In this document: positions 8,979 through 17,490 of the stretch, in pieces
Layout of the letters: each line of letters opens with the position of its first letter
Position numbering within the stretch: the first letter of the stretch is position 1
Assembly: GCA_020635355.1 (NCBI GenBank)
Contig: JACJZW010000007.1
Location: forward strand, 62,001 to 126,000
DNA length: 64,000 nt
From: Flavobacteriales bacterium
GTDB taxonomy: Bacteria; Bacteroidota; Bacteroidia; NS11-12g; UBA9320
Direction: 5' to 3'
Position numbers and translations under genes: made by a program
Notes under the pieces: model-generated
Told to the model about the DNA's origin: nothing
The model's input: only the letters and a program-made list of their open reading frames with translations
Databases searched by the model: none

Positions 8979-9356
8979 TTACTTCGTTGCTTTTTTCTTA
9001 CCGGCAACAGTCTTTCGCTTACCTTTACGGGTACGGCTGTTGTTTTTGGTTCGTTGACCGCGCAACGGCAGTCCTTTTCGGTGACGAAGACCACGGTAAC
9101 ACCCGATGTCCATCATTCGTTTGATGTTCATCTGTGTTTGTGAACGCAGTTCACCTTCCACGGTAAGTTCATCACTGATAAACTGGCGGATGTTGGCCTG
9201 CTCATCGTCATTCCACTCATCAACCTTCTTATCCCAGTCCACACCGGCACTGGTTAAAATCTTTTGGGCGGTAGACAAACCAACCCCATAGATGTAAGTC
9301 AATCCGATTACACCGCGCTTGTTTTTAGGTAGATCAACACCTGAAATCCTTGCCAT
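8979..9356 (-). CDS. rpsM: 30S ribosomal protein S13
   Basis: Head protein contacting the P-site tRNA and bridging to L5. It has 125 residues beginning MARISGVDLPKNKRGVIGLT, with a helix-hairpin-helix segment (YIYGVGLSTAQKIL) and a very basic C-terminal tail from about residue 90 (GLRHRKGLPLRGQRTKNNSR). It is 9 bases downstream of rpmJ. Confidence 0.98.
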   Translation of the reverse strand: MARISGVDLPKNKRGVIGLTYIYGVGLSTAQKILTSAGVDWDKKVDEWNDDEQANIRQFISDELTVEGELRSQTQMNIKRMMDIGCYRGLRHRKGLPLRGQRTKNNSRTRKGKRKTVAGKKKATK

Positions 9357-9365
9357 AATCCGTTA

Positions 9366-9482
9366 TTATCCCTGTCTTTGTTTAAACTTTGGGTTCTTTT
9401 TGTTGATCACGTAAATCTTACCTTTACGTTTAACAACCTTGCAGTCAACACTGCGTTTCTTTACAGAAGCTGTTACTTTCAT
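9366..9482 (-). CDS. rpmJ: 50S ribosomal protein L36, zinc-free type
   Basis: A 38-codon gene read directly from the sequence between infA and rpsM. The product starts MKVTASVKKRSVDCKVVKRK and ends KNPKFKQRQG, the L36 fold. It retains only one cysteine (Cys14): the other three zinc ligands of the classic CxxC...C...H form are replaced by Ser, Asn and Phe, so it is the zinc-independent variant. It starts one base after the infA stop. Confidence 0.95.
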   Translation of the reverse strand: MKVTASVKKRSVDCKVVKRKGKIYVINKKNPKFKQRQG

Positions 9483-9483
9483 C

Positions 9484-9702
9484 TTATTTGTATCGATACG
9501 TTATCCGACCTCGTGAAAGATCGTACGGGCTCATTTCAACTTGCACCTTGTCGCCAGGGAGGATCCGGATGTAGTGCATACGCATCTTTCCGGAAATGGT
9601 GGCGATGATGACGTGGCCATTCTCCAATTCAACACGAAACATCGCGTTAGATAACGCTTCGGTAATCGTGCCGTCTTGTTTTATCGAATCTTGCTTTGCC
9701 AT
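9484..9702 (-). CDS. infA: Translation initiation factor IF-1
   Basis: 72-residue OB-fold protein that occupies the A site of the 30S subunit during initiation. It begins MAKQDSIKQDGTITEALSNA and contains the family block GHVIIATISGKMRMHYIRIL, ending RGRITYRYK. It follows secY after a 56-base gap, the largest gap inside the superoperon. Confidence 0.97.
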   Translation of the reverse strand: MAKQDSIKQDGTITEALSNAMFRVELENGHVIIATISGKMRMHYIRILPGDKVQVEMSPYDLSRGRITYRYK

Positions 9703-9758
9703 GTCTTCTTAAGGGGCTGCGAAATTAGCTAATTATCAAATTAATTTCAATACTCAAT

Positions 9759-11111
9759 TTATGCAGATATCGCCCCACCTGTTGAACTACGTCCTTTGAT
9801 CCGACCCGACTTCATCAAACCGTCGTAATGTCGCATCAGCAGGTGACTTTCAATTTGTTGCAGGGTATCGAGTACAACCCCTACCATGATCAGCAATGAC
9901 GTCCCACCAAAGAACTGAGCGAACTGGTTGTTCACCCCGAAAATGATGGCGAATGCCGGGAAGATGGAAACAAACCCAAGGAAGATGGCTCCTGGAAGTG
10001 TAATCCGCGACATGATGCTGTCAATGAAGTTGGCTGTTGCACGCCCGGGTTTAACACCAGGAATGAAACCACCGTTACGTTTCAGGTCATCTGCAATCTG
10101 ATTTGGATTGATGGTGATGGCCGTGTAGAAATACGTAAACAATACAATCATGATGAAGAATACAAAATTGTATGTGAAGGACGTATAGTCTACAAATCCT
10201 GAAACAAACCCTTGCCAGGTGTCGCTATCCGGGAAGAATCCGGAGATACTTCCAGGAATAAACATCAGTGCCTGAGCAAAGATGATTGGCATTACACCAG
10301 CTGCATTCACCTTGAGTGGAAGGTATTGTCGTACACCTCCATATTGTCGGTTTCCAACAATTCGTTTGGCATACTGAACTGGTATTCGACGTGTACCTTG
10401 TACCAGAAGTACAACCGACAAGATCACCAGTAACCAAATCACTATTTCGATAACGAAGATGATTGGTCCACCATTGTTGTTCACTTTGTGGGCAAATTCT
10501 GCCAGGATGGAGTAAGGCAACATCGAAATGATACCCACCATGATGATCAGCGAAATACCGTTTCCTAAACCGCGATCGGTGATACGCTCACCTAACCACA
10601 TGGTAAACATGGTACCCGCCACCAGAATACATACGGAAGAGATCATAAACAACGAAGGCGAAATGCCCGGAAGAATAGCGTCTCCTTTTGTACCCTGGAA
10701 GTTGATGATATAGCTGATCGCCTGCACCGCTGTGATAGCAATGGTGAGGTAGCGCGTAATCTGATTCATTTTTCGTCGACCGTCTTCCCCTTCCTTCGAC
10801 ATTTTCTGGAACGAAGGAACGGCAACTGTGAGGAGCTGAACAACGATGGATGCCGAGATGTACGGCATAATCCCCAATGCAAAAATGGAGGCTCGTTCGA
10901 ACGCCCCACCTGCGAAGGTGTTGATCAGGTCCAACAGACCTTTGGAAGGATTGCCCTGGTTCATCAAATCCAGTGCGTTTTTATCGATACCCGGGAGACG
11001 AATAAACGTTCCCACACGGAATACGGTCAAGAGCAACAGCGTGTTCAGGATCCGCGTTTTCAGCTCTTCAATGCTGAAAATATTGCGTATGGTTTGAATC
11101 AGTTTCTTCAT
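9759..11111 (-). CDS. secY: Protein translocase subunit SecY
   Basis: Channel subunit of the SecYEG translocon, 450 residues with about ten membrane segments. It begins MKKLIQTIRNIFSIEELKTR, the plug-region block RLPGIDK is near residue 39, and the cytosolic loop GTRRIPVQYAKRIVG is intact. It sits between rplO and infA; adk and map, often found here in other phyla, are absent. Confidence 0.98.
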   Translation of the reverse strand: MKKLIQTIRNIFSIEELKTRILNTLLLLTVFRVGTFIRLPGIDKNALDLMNQGNPSKGLLDLINTFAGGAFERASIFALGIMPYISASIVVQLLTVAVPSFQKMSKEGEDGRRKMNQITRYLTIAITAVQAISYIINFQGTKGDAILPGISPSLFMISSVCILVAGTMFTMWLGERITDRGLGNGISLIIMVGIISMLPYSILAEFAHKVNNNGGPIIFVIEIVIWLLVILSVVLLVQGTRRIPVQYAKRIVGNRQYGGVRQYLPLKVNAAGVMPIIFAQALMFIPGSISGFFPDSDTWQGFVSGFVDYTSFTYNFVFFIMIVLFTYFYTAITINPNQIADDLKRNGGFIPGVKPGRATANFIDSIMSRITLPGAIFLGFVSIFPAFAIIFGVNNQFAQFFGGTSLLIMVGVVLDTLQQIESHLLMRHYDGLMKSGRIKGRSSTGGAISA

Positions 11112-11125
11112 GACAATATCTCAGC

Positions 11126-11572
11126 TTAAATCGTTTCCGCAGTTCCTCCGGCGGCTTCGATTGCAGCAATGGCTGCAGCCGAGAATGCATGTGCCTTAAC
11201 GGTTACACCGGCTTTCAATTCTCCGTTTGCCAACACCTTGATTCGGTCTGTTTTACCAATCAGGTTGTTTGCGTGCAATACTTCCGGAGTAATTTCCTTG
11301 AACTTGTATTTATCGGTCAGAGCCTGGATCTTACCCAAATTAAGGGCGATGTACTCCACGCGGAAAGGATTCTTAAATCCCCCTTTTGGCAATCGACGCT
11401 GAATAGGCATCTGACCACCTTCAAAACCAGGTTTACGGCTGTAACCTGTTCGGGATTGTGCTCCTTTGTGACCTTTTGTGGAGGTACCTCCTCGTCCGGA
11501 TCCTTGACCACGACCTACTCGCTTTCGCTTTCTTACAGAACCTTCTGCAGGCGTTAAATTACTCAAGTCCAT
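11126..11572 (-). CDS. rplO: 50S ribosomal protein L15
   Basis: Late-assembly large-subunit protein, 148 residues. The Gly/Arg-rich N-terminal extension (GRGQGSGRGGTSTKGHKGAQ) that threads into 23S rRNA is intact, followed by the globular C-terminal half. It is 2 bases after rpmD and 14 before secY. Confidence 0.98.
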   Translation of the reverse strand: MDLSNLTPAEGSVRKRKRVGRGQGSGRGGTSTKGHKGAQSRTGYSRKPGFEGGQMPIQRRLPKGGFKNPFRVEYIALNLGKIQALTDKYKFKEITPEVLHANNLIGKTDRIKVLANGELKAGVTVKAHAFSAAAIAAIEAAGGTAETI

Positions 11573-11574
11573 AA

Positions 11575-11751
11575 TTATCTTTCAACTTTTACCAGGTGAC
11601 TAACCTTTTTGATCATACCTAAAACTGCAGGCGATTCCTCCAGTTCATTTGATTGATTCATTTTTCTCAATCCAAGCGCCTCCATCGTACGTTTCTGACG
11701 TTCCGGACGGTTGATTACGCTTTTGATTTTTGTAACTTTAATCTTTCCCAT
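11575..11751 (-). CDS. rpmD: 50S ribosomal protein L30
   Basis: A 58-residue gene read directly from the sequence between rpsE and rplO. The product begins MGKIKVTKIKSVINRPERQK and continues with RTMEALGLRKMNQS and VLGMIKKVSHLVKVER, the complete L30 pattern. The ATG at 11751 is 11 bases after rpsE; the TAA lies 2 bases before the rplO start. Confidence 0.96.
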   Translation of the reverse strand: MGKIKVTKIKSVINRPERQKRTMEALGLRKMNQSNELEESPAVLGMIKKVSHLVKVER

Positions 11752-11762
11752 CGTTATGGTGA

Positions 11763-12281
11763 TTATCCGTTAAATACTTTTTTCAAACCAACACCTCGCT
11801 GTTCAGCTACGGTGAATGGATCTCGCAATTTGGAGAGCGCATCAATGGTTGCCTTCACCACGTTGTGTGGGTTGGAAGAACCTTTTGATTTCGCCAATAC
11901 GTCGTGTACACCAGCGCTTTCCAACACCGCACGCATCGCACCACCAGCGATAACACCGGTACCGTGAGAAGCAGGTTTGATGAAAACTCGTCCACCACTG
12001 TATTTACCATATTGTTCGTGAGGAACTGTTCCATTGATTACCGGAACCTTGATCAGGTTCTTTTTGGCATCTTCAATTCCTTTCTGGATAGCATCGATTA
12101 CCTCGCCCGCCTTACCCAGACCATGGCCTACAATGCCGTTACCATCGCCCACTACAACAATGGCAGTGAAGCTGAAGGTACGACCTCCTTTAGTAACCTT
12201 GGCAACCCGGTTGATAGCAACCACGGTGTCTTTCAACTCAAGGTCAGTTGTTTTAATTCGTTTAAGTGTTTGTGTAGCCAT
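11763..12281 (-). CDS. rpsE: 30S ribosomal protein S5
   Basis: Small-subunit protein at the mRNA entry and decoding region, 172 residues. It has the N-terminal double-stranded-RNA-binding-like domain (VVVGDGNGIVGHGLGKAGEV near residues 42-61) and the C-terminal ribosomal S5 domain (GTGVIAGGAMRAVLESAG). It is 6 bases after rplR. Confidence 0.98.
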   Translation of the reverse strand: MATQTLKRIKTTDLELKDTVVAINRVAKVTKGGRTFSFTAIVVVGDGNGIVGHGLGKAGEVIDAIQKGIEDAKKNLIKVPVINGTVPHEQYGKYSGGRVFIKPASHGTGVIAGGAMRAVLESAGVHDVLAKSKGSSNPHNVVKATIDALSKLRDPFTVAEQRGVGLKKVFNG

Positions 12282-12287
12282 GATTTC

Positions 12288-12638
12288 TTAAAATTTCAGT
12301 CCTCCTTCTCGTGCGCCTTCGGCAAAACTTTTGATTCGTCCGTGGTACAGGTAACCGTTACGGTCAAATACCACTTCCTCAATACCGTTGGCAACTGCCT
12401 TCTCAGCCAGGGCTTTACCGGCTTGGAATGACTGTTCTACTTTAGTTCCCGCAGCAGCCTCAGTTACAGCAGATGAATGTGCTACCAAGGTACGTTGAGC
12501 CTGATCATCGATCAATTGACCGTAGATCTGCTTGTTGCTTCGGAAAACAGACAAACGTGGTTTTGTGGCCGTTCCGGTGATGTTTTTACGGACGCGGCGC
12601 TTAACCTTTAATCTTCTTTGAACTTTCGCGTTTGACAT
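12288..12638 (-). CDS. rplR: 50S ribosomal protein L18
   Basis: 5S rRNA-binding protein of the central protuberance, 116 residues. The N-terminal basic segment (VKRRVRKNITGTATKPRLSV) and the C-terminal block VVFDRNGYLYHGRIKSFAEG are canonical. It is 7 bases after rplF. Confidence 0.98.
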   Translation of the reverse strand: MSNAKVQRRLKVKRRVRKNITGTATKPRLSVFRSNKQIYGQLIDDQAQRTLVAHSSAVTEAAAGTKVEQSFQAGKALAEKAVANGIEEVVFDRNGYLYHGRIKSFAEGAREGGLKF

Positions 12639-12645
12639 GTTAATG

Positions 12646-13197
12646 TTATTTAGCGGCCGACTTACCGGCTTTTCTTCTCAATTCTTCTCCAACGAACTTC
12701 ACACCTTTTCCTTTGAACGGTTCAGGCTTACGCAGTGAACGAATTTTCGCTGCAACCTGTCCGAGCAATTGCTTGTCATAAGACTCCATCGTAATGGTTG
12801 GATTCTTACCTTTCAAAGTTTCGGCAGTGATACTAATTTCTGTTGGCACTTGCAGATAGATGTTGTGGGAGTATCCGAGGTTTAATTCCAGGATCTGACC
12901 ATTTACTTCTGCCTTGTAACCAACCCCAACCAGCTCTTGTTGTACTTTAAAGCCATTGGAAACACCTTCTACCATGTTATTAATCAGCGCGCGGTACAAT
13001 CCGTGTTTGGATTTGTGATCCTTGCTTTCAGTCTGACGTTTAACCATGATCTGGTTATCCTCAACAGCTACTTCCAGTGCTGTATCAAATGGTTGAGTGA
13101 GTTCACCTTTTGGTCCCTTAACAACTACCTCGCCGTTGTTGACTTTAACTTCAACTCCGCTTGGGATAACTATTGGGTTATTTCCTACTCGTGACAT
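12646..13197 (-). CDS. rplF: 50S ribosomal protein L6
   Basis: Large-subunit protein beside the sarcin-ricin loop, 183 residues, with two repeated alpha/beta domains. It starts MSRVGNNPIVIPSGVEVKVN, and the C-terminal signature KPEPFKGKGVKFVGEELRRK is intact. It is 21 bases after rpsH. Confidence 0.98.
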   Translation of the reverse strand: MSRVGNNPIVIPSGVEVKVNNGEVVVKGPKGELTQPFDTALEVAVEDNQIMVKRQTESKDHKSKHGLYRALINNMVEGVSNGFKVQQELVGVGYKAEVNGQILELNLGYSHNIYLQVPTEISITAETLKGKNPTITMESYDKQLLGQVAAKIRSLRKPEPFKGKGVKFVGEELRRKAGKSAAK

Positions 13198-13218
13198 AAT
13201 TTCTCTCTTCTTCTGTTC

Positions 13219-13617
13219 TTAAATTACGTAGCACAACACTTCACCGCCGATGTGCTCCTGACGCGCTTCCTTGTCGGTCATAACGCCTTTGGAAGTTGAC
13301 ATAATGGCAATTCCAAGTCCGTTAATAACTCGAGGCAAGTTGTTGGCGTGGCGATATTGACGCAATCCTGGTTTAGAAATACGCTTGAGTTCACGGATCG
13401 CCGGAATTTTGGTGATCGGATGATACTTCAAGGCAATCTTGATTACACCTTGTGGGCCGTTTTCCTCGAACTTATAGTTCAGGATGTAACCTTTGTCGAA
13501 CAACACCTTCGTGATATTCTTCTTGAGGTTAGAGGCCGGAATCTCAACAATGCGGTGATTTGCTTTGATCGCATTGCGAATTCGGGTCAGGTAATCTGCT
13601 ATCGGATCTGTATTCAT
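13219..13617 (-). CDS. rpsH: 30S ribosomal protein S8
   Basis: Primary 16S rRNA-binding protein of the platform, 132 residues beginning MNTDPIADYLTRIRNAIKAN and ending GIAIMSTSKGVMTDKEARQE plus a short tail. In enterobacteria S8 represses the spc operon by binding an L5 mRNA site; whether this occurs here cannot be judged from the sequence. Confidence 0.98.
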   Translation of the reverse strand: MNTDPIADYLTRIRNAIKANHRIVEIPASNLKKNITKVLFDKGYILNYKFEENGPQGVIKIALKYHPITKIPAIRELKRISKPGLRQYRHANNLPRVINGLGIAIMSTSKGVMTDKEARQEHIGGEVLCYVI

Positions 13618-13641
13618 TCTCCTTTACTTCTTAAAATCGAT

Positions 13642-13911
13642 TTACCAGCTGGCTTTTGTCACTCCCGGGATTTTCCCATCAGAGGCCATCTGACGGAACA
13701 TGTTTCTGCACAATCCGAACTCACGCATATATCCTCTTGGACGACCGGTGATGTTGCATCGGTTTCGTAGACGAACCGGAGAGGCGTTTCGGGGCAGTTT
13801 TTGCAACTCTTCGTAACGACCTTCAGACAGAAGCAGTGCGCGTTTCTCAGCATAGCGGGCGACCATTCGCTCACGCTTGCGCTGCCGGGCTTTCATTGAC
13901 TCTTTTGCCAT
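13642..13911 (-). CDS. rpsN: 30S ribosomal protein S14, zinc-independent long form
   Basis: Small-subunit head protein, 89 residues. It is the long form: the short form's CxxC...CxxC zinc ribbon is absent and the C-terminal half reads RNRCNITGRPRGYMREFGLC, with isolated cysteines only. It begins MAKESMKARQRKRERMVARY. It is one base after rplE and 24 before rpsH. Confidence 0.97.
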   Translation of the reverse strand: MAKESMKARQRKRERMVARYAEKRALLLSEGRYEELQKLPRNASPVRLRNRCNITGRPRGYMREFGLCRNMFRQMASDGKIPGVTKASW

Positions 13912-13912
13912 A

Positions 13913-14473
13913 TCAATTATTTTGGTTTTTAAACGGCACTCCCATTCCTTTCAACAACTCGAGACATTCGAGGTCATTGGCGGCTGAGGTTACGAACGTG
14001 ATGTCCATACCGTTAATCTTGTTCACTTTATCAATATCAATCTCTGGGAAGATGATCTGCTCGGTTACACCCATGGTGTAATTACCGCGACCATCAAAAC
14101 CTTTATCACTTACACCCTGGAAGTCACGTACCCGTGGAAGGGCAATGGCAATCAGGCGATCCATGAATTCATACATCTGCTCACCGCGCAAGGTCACTTT
14201 ACACCCGATTGGCATATTCTCCCGCAATTTGAAGTTGGAGATTGCTTTTCGGGAATAGGTTGCCACAGCTTTCTGGCCAGCGATGAGGGTCATTTCTTCC
14301 ACCGCGGTATCCACTTGCTTTTTATCGGCAACCCCAGCCCCAACACCCTGGTTCAGGCAGATTTTCTTCAGACGCGGAACTTGCATAACGTTCTTCCAGC
14401 CAAATTTTTCTTTCAGCGCTGGAACAACTTCCTCGTCGTACTTCTTTCTCAGATTTGGAACGTAGTTTTCCAT
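13913..14473 (-). CDS. rplE: 50S ribosomal protein L5
   Basis: 5S rRNA-binding protein contacting S13 and the P-site tRNA, 186 residues. The family segments MQVPRLKKICLNQGVGAG and LPRVRDFQGVSDKGFDGRGN are present. Its ATG overlaps the rplX stop by one base, a coupling arrangement. Confidence 0.98.
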   Translation of the reverse strand: MENYVPNLRKKYDEEVVPALKEKFGWKNVMQVPRLKKICLNQGVGAGVADKKQVDTAVEEMTLIAGQKAVATYSRKAISNFKLRENMPIGCKVTLRGEQMYEFMDRLIAIALPRVRDFQGVSDKGFDGRGNYTMGVTEQIIFPEIDIDKVNKINGMDITFVTSAANDLECLELLKGMGVPFKNQNN

Positions 14474-14808
14474 TATTTGATAAATTCTCCAGTTTTTTTA
14501 GCGTATCGCTGAAGCTTTCCATCATCATTCCGACGTCGCCCAATTCGAGTAGCCGTACCATTTACAACTACCTGGAGTTTGTCGATGAAGATTGGAGCCT
14601 CAAGCTTAACGATTGAACCATCCGGATTTTCTGCATCCGGTTTGCGGTGTTTGGTAACCATGTTTACGCCCTGAACGATTACTTTTCGTTCAGCAGGGTA
14701 AGCCAATACCACTTCACCAGTTTTTCCTTTATCACGTCCGGAGAGAACCTTAACGGTATCACCTTTCTTGACGTGCATTTTTGCGATCTTCTCTGTTTTA
14801 TTCGCCAT
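14473..14808 (-). CDS. rplX: 50S ribosomal protein L24
   Basis: Early-assembly large-subunit protein near the tunnel exit, 111 residues. The KOW motif (HVKKGDTVKVLSGRDKGKTG) is at about residues 12-31. It is 2 bases after rplN and overlaps rplE by one base. Confidence 0.97.
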   Translation of the reverse strand: MANKTEKIAKMHVKKGDTVKVLSGRDKGKTGEVVLAYPAERKVIVQGVNMVTKHRKPDAENPDGSIVKLEAPIFIDKLQVVVNGTATRIGRRRNDDGKLQRYAKKTGEFIK

Positions 14809-14810
14809 GA

Positions 14811-15179
14811 TTACAATACTTCAGGGGCAAGTGAAACAATTTTCATGAACTGACGGTCTCGCAATTCACGGGCAACAGGGCCGAAAATACGAGTTGCGCG
14901 AGGCTCATTTTGAGCGTTGAGCAGCACACAGGAGTTATCGTCAAATCGAATGTATGATCCATCCGCACGACGGTATTCCTTCTTTGTCCGAACCACAACG
15001 GCCTTAGACACGGCACCTTTCTTTATACCTCCTTGAGGAAGAGCAGATTTAACGGTAACAACAATTTTGTCACCAACACGGGCATAACGTTTACCGGTAC
15101 CACCCAATACACGAATACAAAGAACTTCCTTGGCTCCGCTGTTATCTGCAACTTTTAGTCTTGATTCCTGCTGTATCAT
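14811..15179 (-). CDS. rplN: 50S ribosomal protein L14
   Basis: Interface protein forming bridge B8, 122 residues, with the signature start MIQQESRLKVADNSGAKEVL and end APEVL. One base separates it from rpsQ. Confidence 0.98.
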   Translation of the reverse strand: MIQQESRLKVADNSGAKEVLCIRVLGGTGKRYARVGDKIVVTVKSALPQGGIKKGAVSKAVVVRTKKEYRRADGSYIRFDDNSCVLLNAQNEPRATRIFGPVARELRDRQFMKIVSLAPEVL

Positions 15180-15180
15180 C

Positions 15181-15435
15181 TTACTTCGCCTTTTCTACGA
15201 TTTCCACCAAACGCCATCGCTTGTTTTTGCTCAGCGGGCGTGTTTCCATAATTCGAACCACATCGTTCATAGCGCACTCATTCTTTTCATCATGAGCAGC
15301 AAACGTAGAGGTCATCTTTACGAACTTACCGTATTTCGGGTGCTTCTTACGACGCTCAACGGACACCGTAATAGTCTTGTCCATTTTGTCGCTTACAACA
15401 ACTCCTACGATCGATTTTCTTGCGTTTCTTTCCAT
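15181..15435 (-). CDS. rpsQ: 30S ribosomal protein S17
   Basis: Primary 16S rRNA-binding OB-fold protein, 84 residues. It contains KSIVGVVVSDKMDKTITVSV and the motif ETRPLSKNKRWRLVEIV. It is 17 bases after rpmC. Confidence 0.98.
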   Translation of the reverse strand: MERNARKSIVGVVVSDKMDKTITVSVERRKKHPKYGKFVKMTSTFAAHDEKNECAMNDVVRIMETRPLSKNKRWRLVEIVEKAK

Positions 15436-15452
15436 TACTTTCTCCGTTACAA

Positions 15453-15662
15453 TTAATTAGCTGAGGAGCTAGCCGCCTTGCTACGGGCGTTGATTTCTGT
15501 CATTAATCGGGCAACGATCTTACGGCTTTCGCGAATCTTTCCCGGGTTTTCAATCGGCGACACAGCGTGATTGAATTTCAACTTGGCCAGTTGCTTGCGC
15601 TCCTCGCGGAGGTTTGCGTGCAACTCCTTGTTGTTCATTTGTTTGATATCCTCGTTGGTCAT
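15453..15662 (-). CDS. rpmC: 50S ribosomal protein L29
   Basis: Small helical-hairpin protein near the exit tunnel, 69 residues. It has two helices (roughly 2-38 and 42-62), the family segment LREERKQLAKLKFNHAV, and a short Ser/Ala tail. One base after rplP. Confidence 0.97.
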   Translation of the reverse strand: MTNEDIKQMNNKELHANLREERKQLAKLKFNHAVSPIENPGKIRESRKIVARLMTEINARSKAASSSAN

Positions 15663-15663
15663 C

Positions 15664-16083
15664 TTAAGCGCTGTAATCTGGTTTAATCACAAACTTTGTA
15701 TTTACCGGAAGTTTTTGTGCGGCAAGTCGCATTGCTTCTTGAGCAACGTCGGCTGGTACGCCTTCCACTTCAAATAGGATGGTACCTGGTTTTACAACCG
15801 CCACCCAATATTCCGGTGAACCTTTACCTTTACCCATCCGTACTTCGGCTGGTTTTTTGGTAACCGGTTTGTCGGGGAAGATTCGAATCCAAACCTTTCC
15901 TTCCCGTTTCATATATCGGTTGAGCGCGATACGGGCAGCCTCGATTTGTCGAGACGTGATCCAATGTGGCTCAAGGCTCTTGAGACCGAACTCACCAAAT
16001 TCAATTCGGTGACCGCGTCCTGCCAGGCCTTTAACACGGCCTTTCTGCTTCTTACGGAATTTCGTCCTTTTTGGAAGTAACAT
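15664..16083 (-). CDS. rplP: 50S ribosomal protein L16
   Basis: Large-subunit protein positioning A- and P-site tRNA, 139 residues beginning MLLPKRTKFRKKQKGRVKGL, with the block IRIFPDKPVTKKPAEVRMGK intact. It is 26 bases after rpsC. Confidence 0.98.
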   Translation of the reverse strand: MLLPKRTKFRKKQKGRVKGLAGRGHRIEFGEFGLKSLEPHWITSRQIEAARIALNRYMKREGKVWIRIFPDKPVTKKPAEVRMGKGKGSPEYWVAVVKPGTILFEVEGVPADVAQEAMRLAAQKLPVNTKFVIKPDYSA

Positions 16084-16109
16084 TTCTCTTTCTCCTTAAC
16101 TGGTTATTC

Positions 16110-16835
16110 CTATCGTCGTTGATTTCTTCGTCGTGGCATTGGAGCACCACCTTTCTTCCGATCGCCCTTCTTGTTCTCACCCATTCCCATGTTGATGGAC
16201 AGATCGCGTTTTCCGTATACCTCTTCTTTGAAGATCCACACTTTCACGCCAATCTTTCCGTAAACGGTAAGGGCTTCAGATAAGGCATAATCCACATCGG
16301 CACGGAAGGTGTGCAATGGAATTCGTCCATCTTTGAACTGTTCCGTACGAGCCATCTCAGCACCGTTCAAACGACCGGAGATGATGACTTTAATTCCCTG
16401 AGCTCCCATTCGCATGGTGCTGGCAATGGACATCTTAATGGCGCGCTTATACGCGATACGTCCTTCGATCTGTTGAGCGATTGACTCACCCACCAATTTG
16501 GCATCAAGCTCTGGGCGTTTGATCTCAAAGATGTTGATCTGAACGTCTTTTTTCGTCAGTTTCTTGATCTCTTCCTTGATCTTATCAACCTCGGATCCAC
16601 CTTTACCAATCACGATACCCGGACGAGCTGTGTGAACAGTAATGATGATTCGCTTCAAGGTGCGCTCAATAAGGATTTTTGAGATACCACCTTTAGGAAT
16701 ACGAACACCGATGTATCGGCGAATTTTATCGTCTTCGGCAAGCTTTTCTGCGAATGTATCGCCACCGTACCAGTTGGATTCCCAACCGCGAACGATGCCC
16801 AATCGAAGGCCTACTGGATTAACTTTTTGTCCCAT
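16110..16835 (-). CDS. rpsC: 30S ribosomal protein S3
   Basis: mRNA-entry-site protein, 241 residues. A KH domain with GIVIGKGGSEVDKIKEEI lies near residues 74-91, followed by the C-terminal S3 domain. The last ~20 residues (GDRKKGGAPMPRRRNQRR) form a short basic tail. It directly abuts rplV with no intergenic base. Confidence 0.98.
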   Translation of the reverse strand: MGQKVNPVGLRLGIVRGWESNWYGGDTFAEKLAEDDKIRRYIGVRIPKGGISKILIERTLKRIIITVHTARPGIVIGKGGSEVDKIKEEIKKLTKKDVQINIFEIKRPELDAKLVGESIAQQIEGRIAYKRAIKMSIASTMRMGAQGIKVIISGRLNGAEMARTEQFKDGRIPLHTFRADVDYALSEALTVYGKIGVKVWIFKEEVYGKRDLSINMGMGENKKGDRKKGGAPMPRRRNQRR

Positions 16836-17219
16836 TTATTCTTCTGTTTCGGTTTCAGCTACCTCGGCAACTGCGATTCGATTATCACTAACAACCAGGG
16901 TGATGTGGTTTGAACGCTTCCGAACCCGGTGTGCACGTCCTTGTGGAGCTGGCTTGATACGCTTAAGCGTACGACCTTGATTCACAAACACCTCTTTTAC
17001 AACGAGATCCTCTTCAGATCCCAATCCATCGGCTTTTTGCTTCCAGTTTGAGATGGCTGACAAGAGCAACTTCTCCAACTTCTCGGCGTATACCGGCTTC
17101 TGATTGAACTTCAGGATGTTCAATGCCTTTTCGACTTGTTCGCCACGAATCTGATCCGCCACGAGACGCATCTTTCGCGGAGAAACCGGGCAATTGTTCA
17201 ATTTTGCTACTGCTTCCAT
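16836..17219 (-). CDS. rplV: 50S ribosomal protein L22
   Basis: Tunnel-constriction protein, 127 residues. It contains PVSPRKMRLVADQIRGEQVE at the N-terminus and the beta-hairpin loop region RIKPAPQGRAHRVRKRSNHI that lines the exit tunnel. It is 3 bases after rpsS. Confidence 0.98.
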   Translation of the reverse strand: MEAVAKLNNCPVSPRKMRLVADQIRGEQVEKALNILKFNQKPVYAEKLEKLLLSAISNWKQKADGLGSEEDLVVKEVFVNQGRTLKRIKPAPQGRAHRVRKRSNHITLVVSDNRIAVAEVAETETEE

Positions 17220-17222
17220 CTG

Positions 17223-17486
17223 TTACTTCTTCTGTGTATGGCCTTTAAACGTACGTGTTGGAGCAAATTCACCAAGCTTGTGTCCTACCATGTTCTCGGT
17301 TACATACACGGGAATGAATTTATTTCCGTTGTGTACCGCGATGGTGTGACCCACGAAATCCGGGGTAATCATAGACCGGCGTGACCAGGTCTTAATTACC
17401 GTTTTCTTGCCGGCTTCGTTTTGAGCGGATACTTTGCGATCCAGCTTATAATCTACGTAGGGTCCTTTTTTAAGTGAGCGAGCCAT
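17223..17486 (-). CDS. rpsS: 30S ribosomal protein S19
   Basis: Head protein contacting S13, 87 residues beginning MARSLKKGPYVDYKLDRKVS, with the family block TIAVHNGNKFIPVYVTENMV and GHKLGEFAPTR near the end. It is 4 bases after rplB. Confidence 0.98.
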   Translation of the reverse strand: MARSLKKGPYVDYKLDRKVSAQNEAGKKTVIKTWSRRSMITPDFVGHTIAVHNGNKFIPVYVTENMVGHKLGEFAPTRTFKGHTQKK

Positions 17487-17490
17487 CTAC

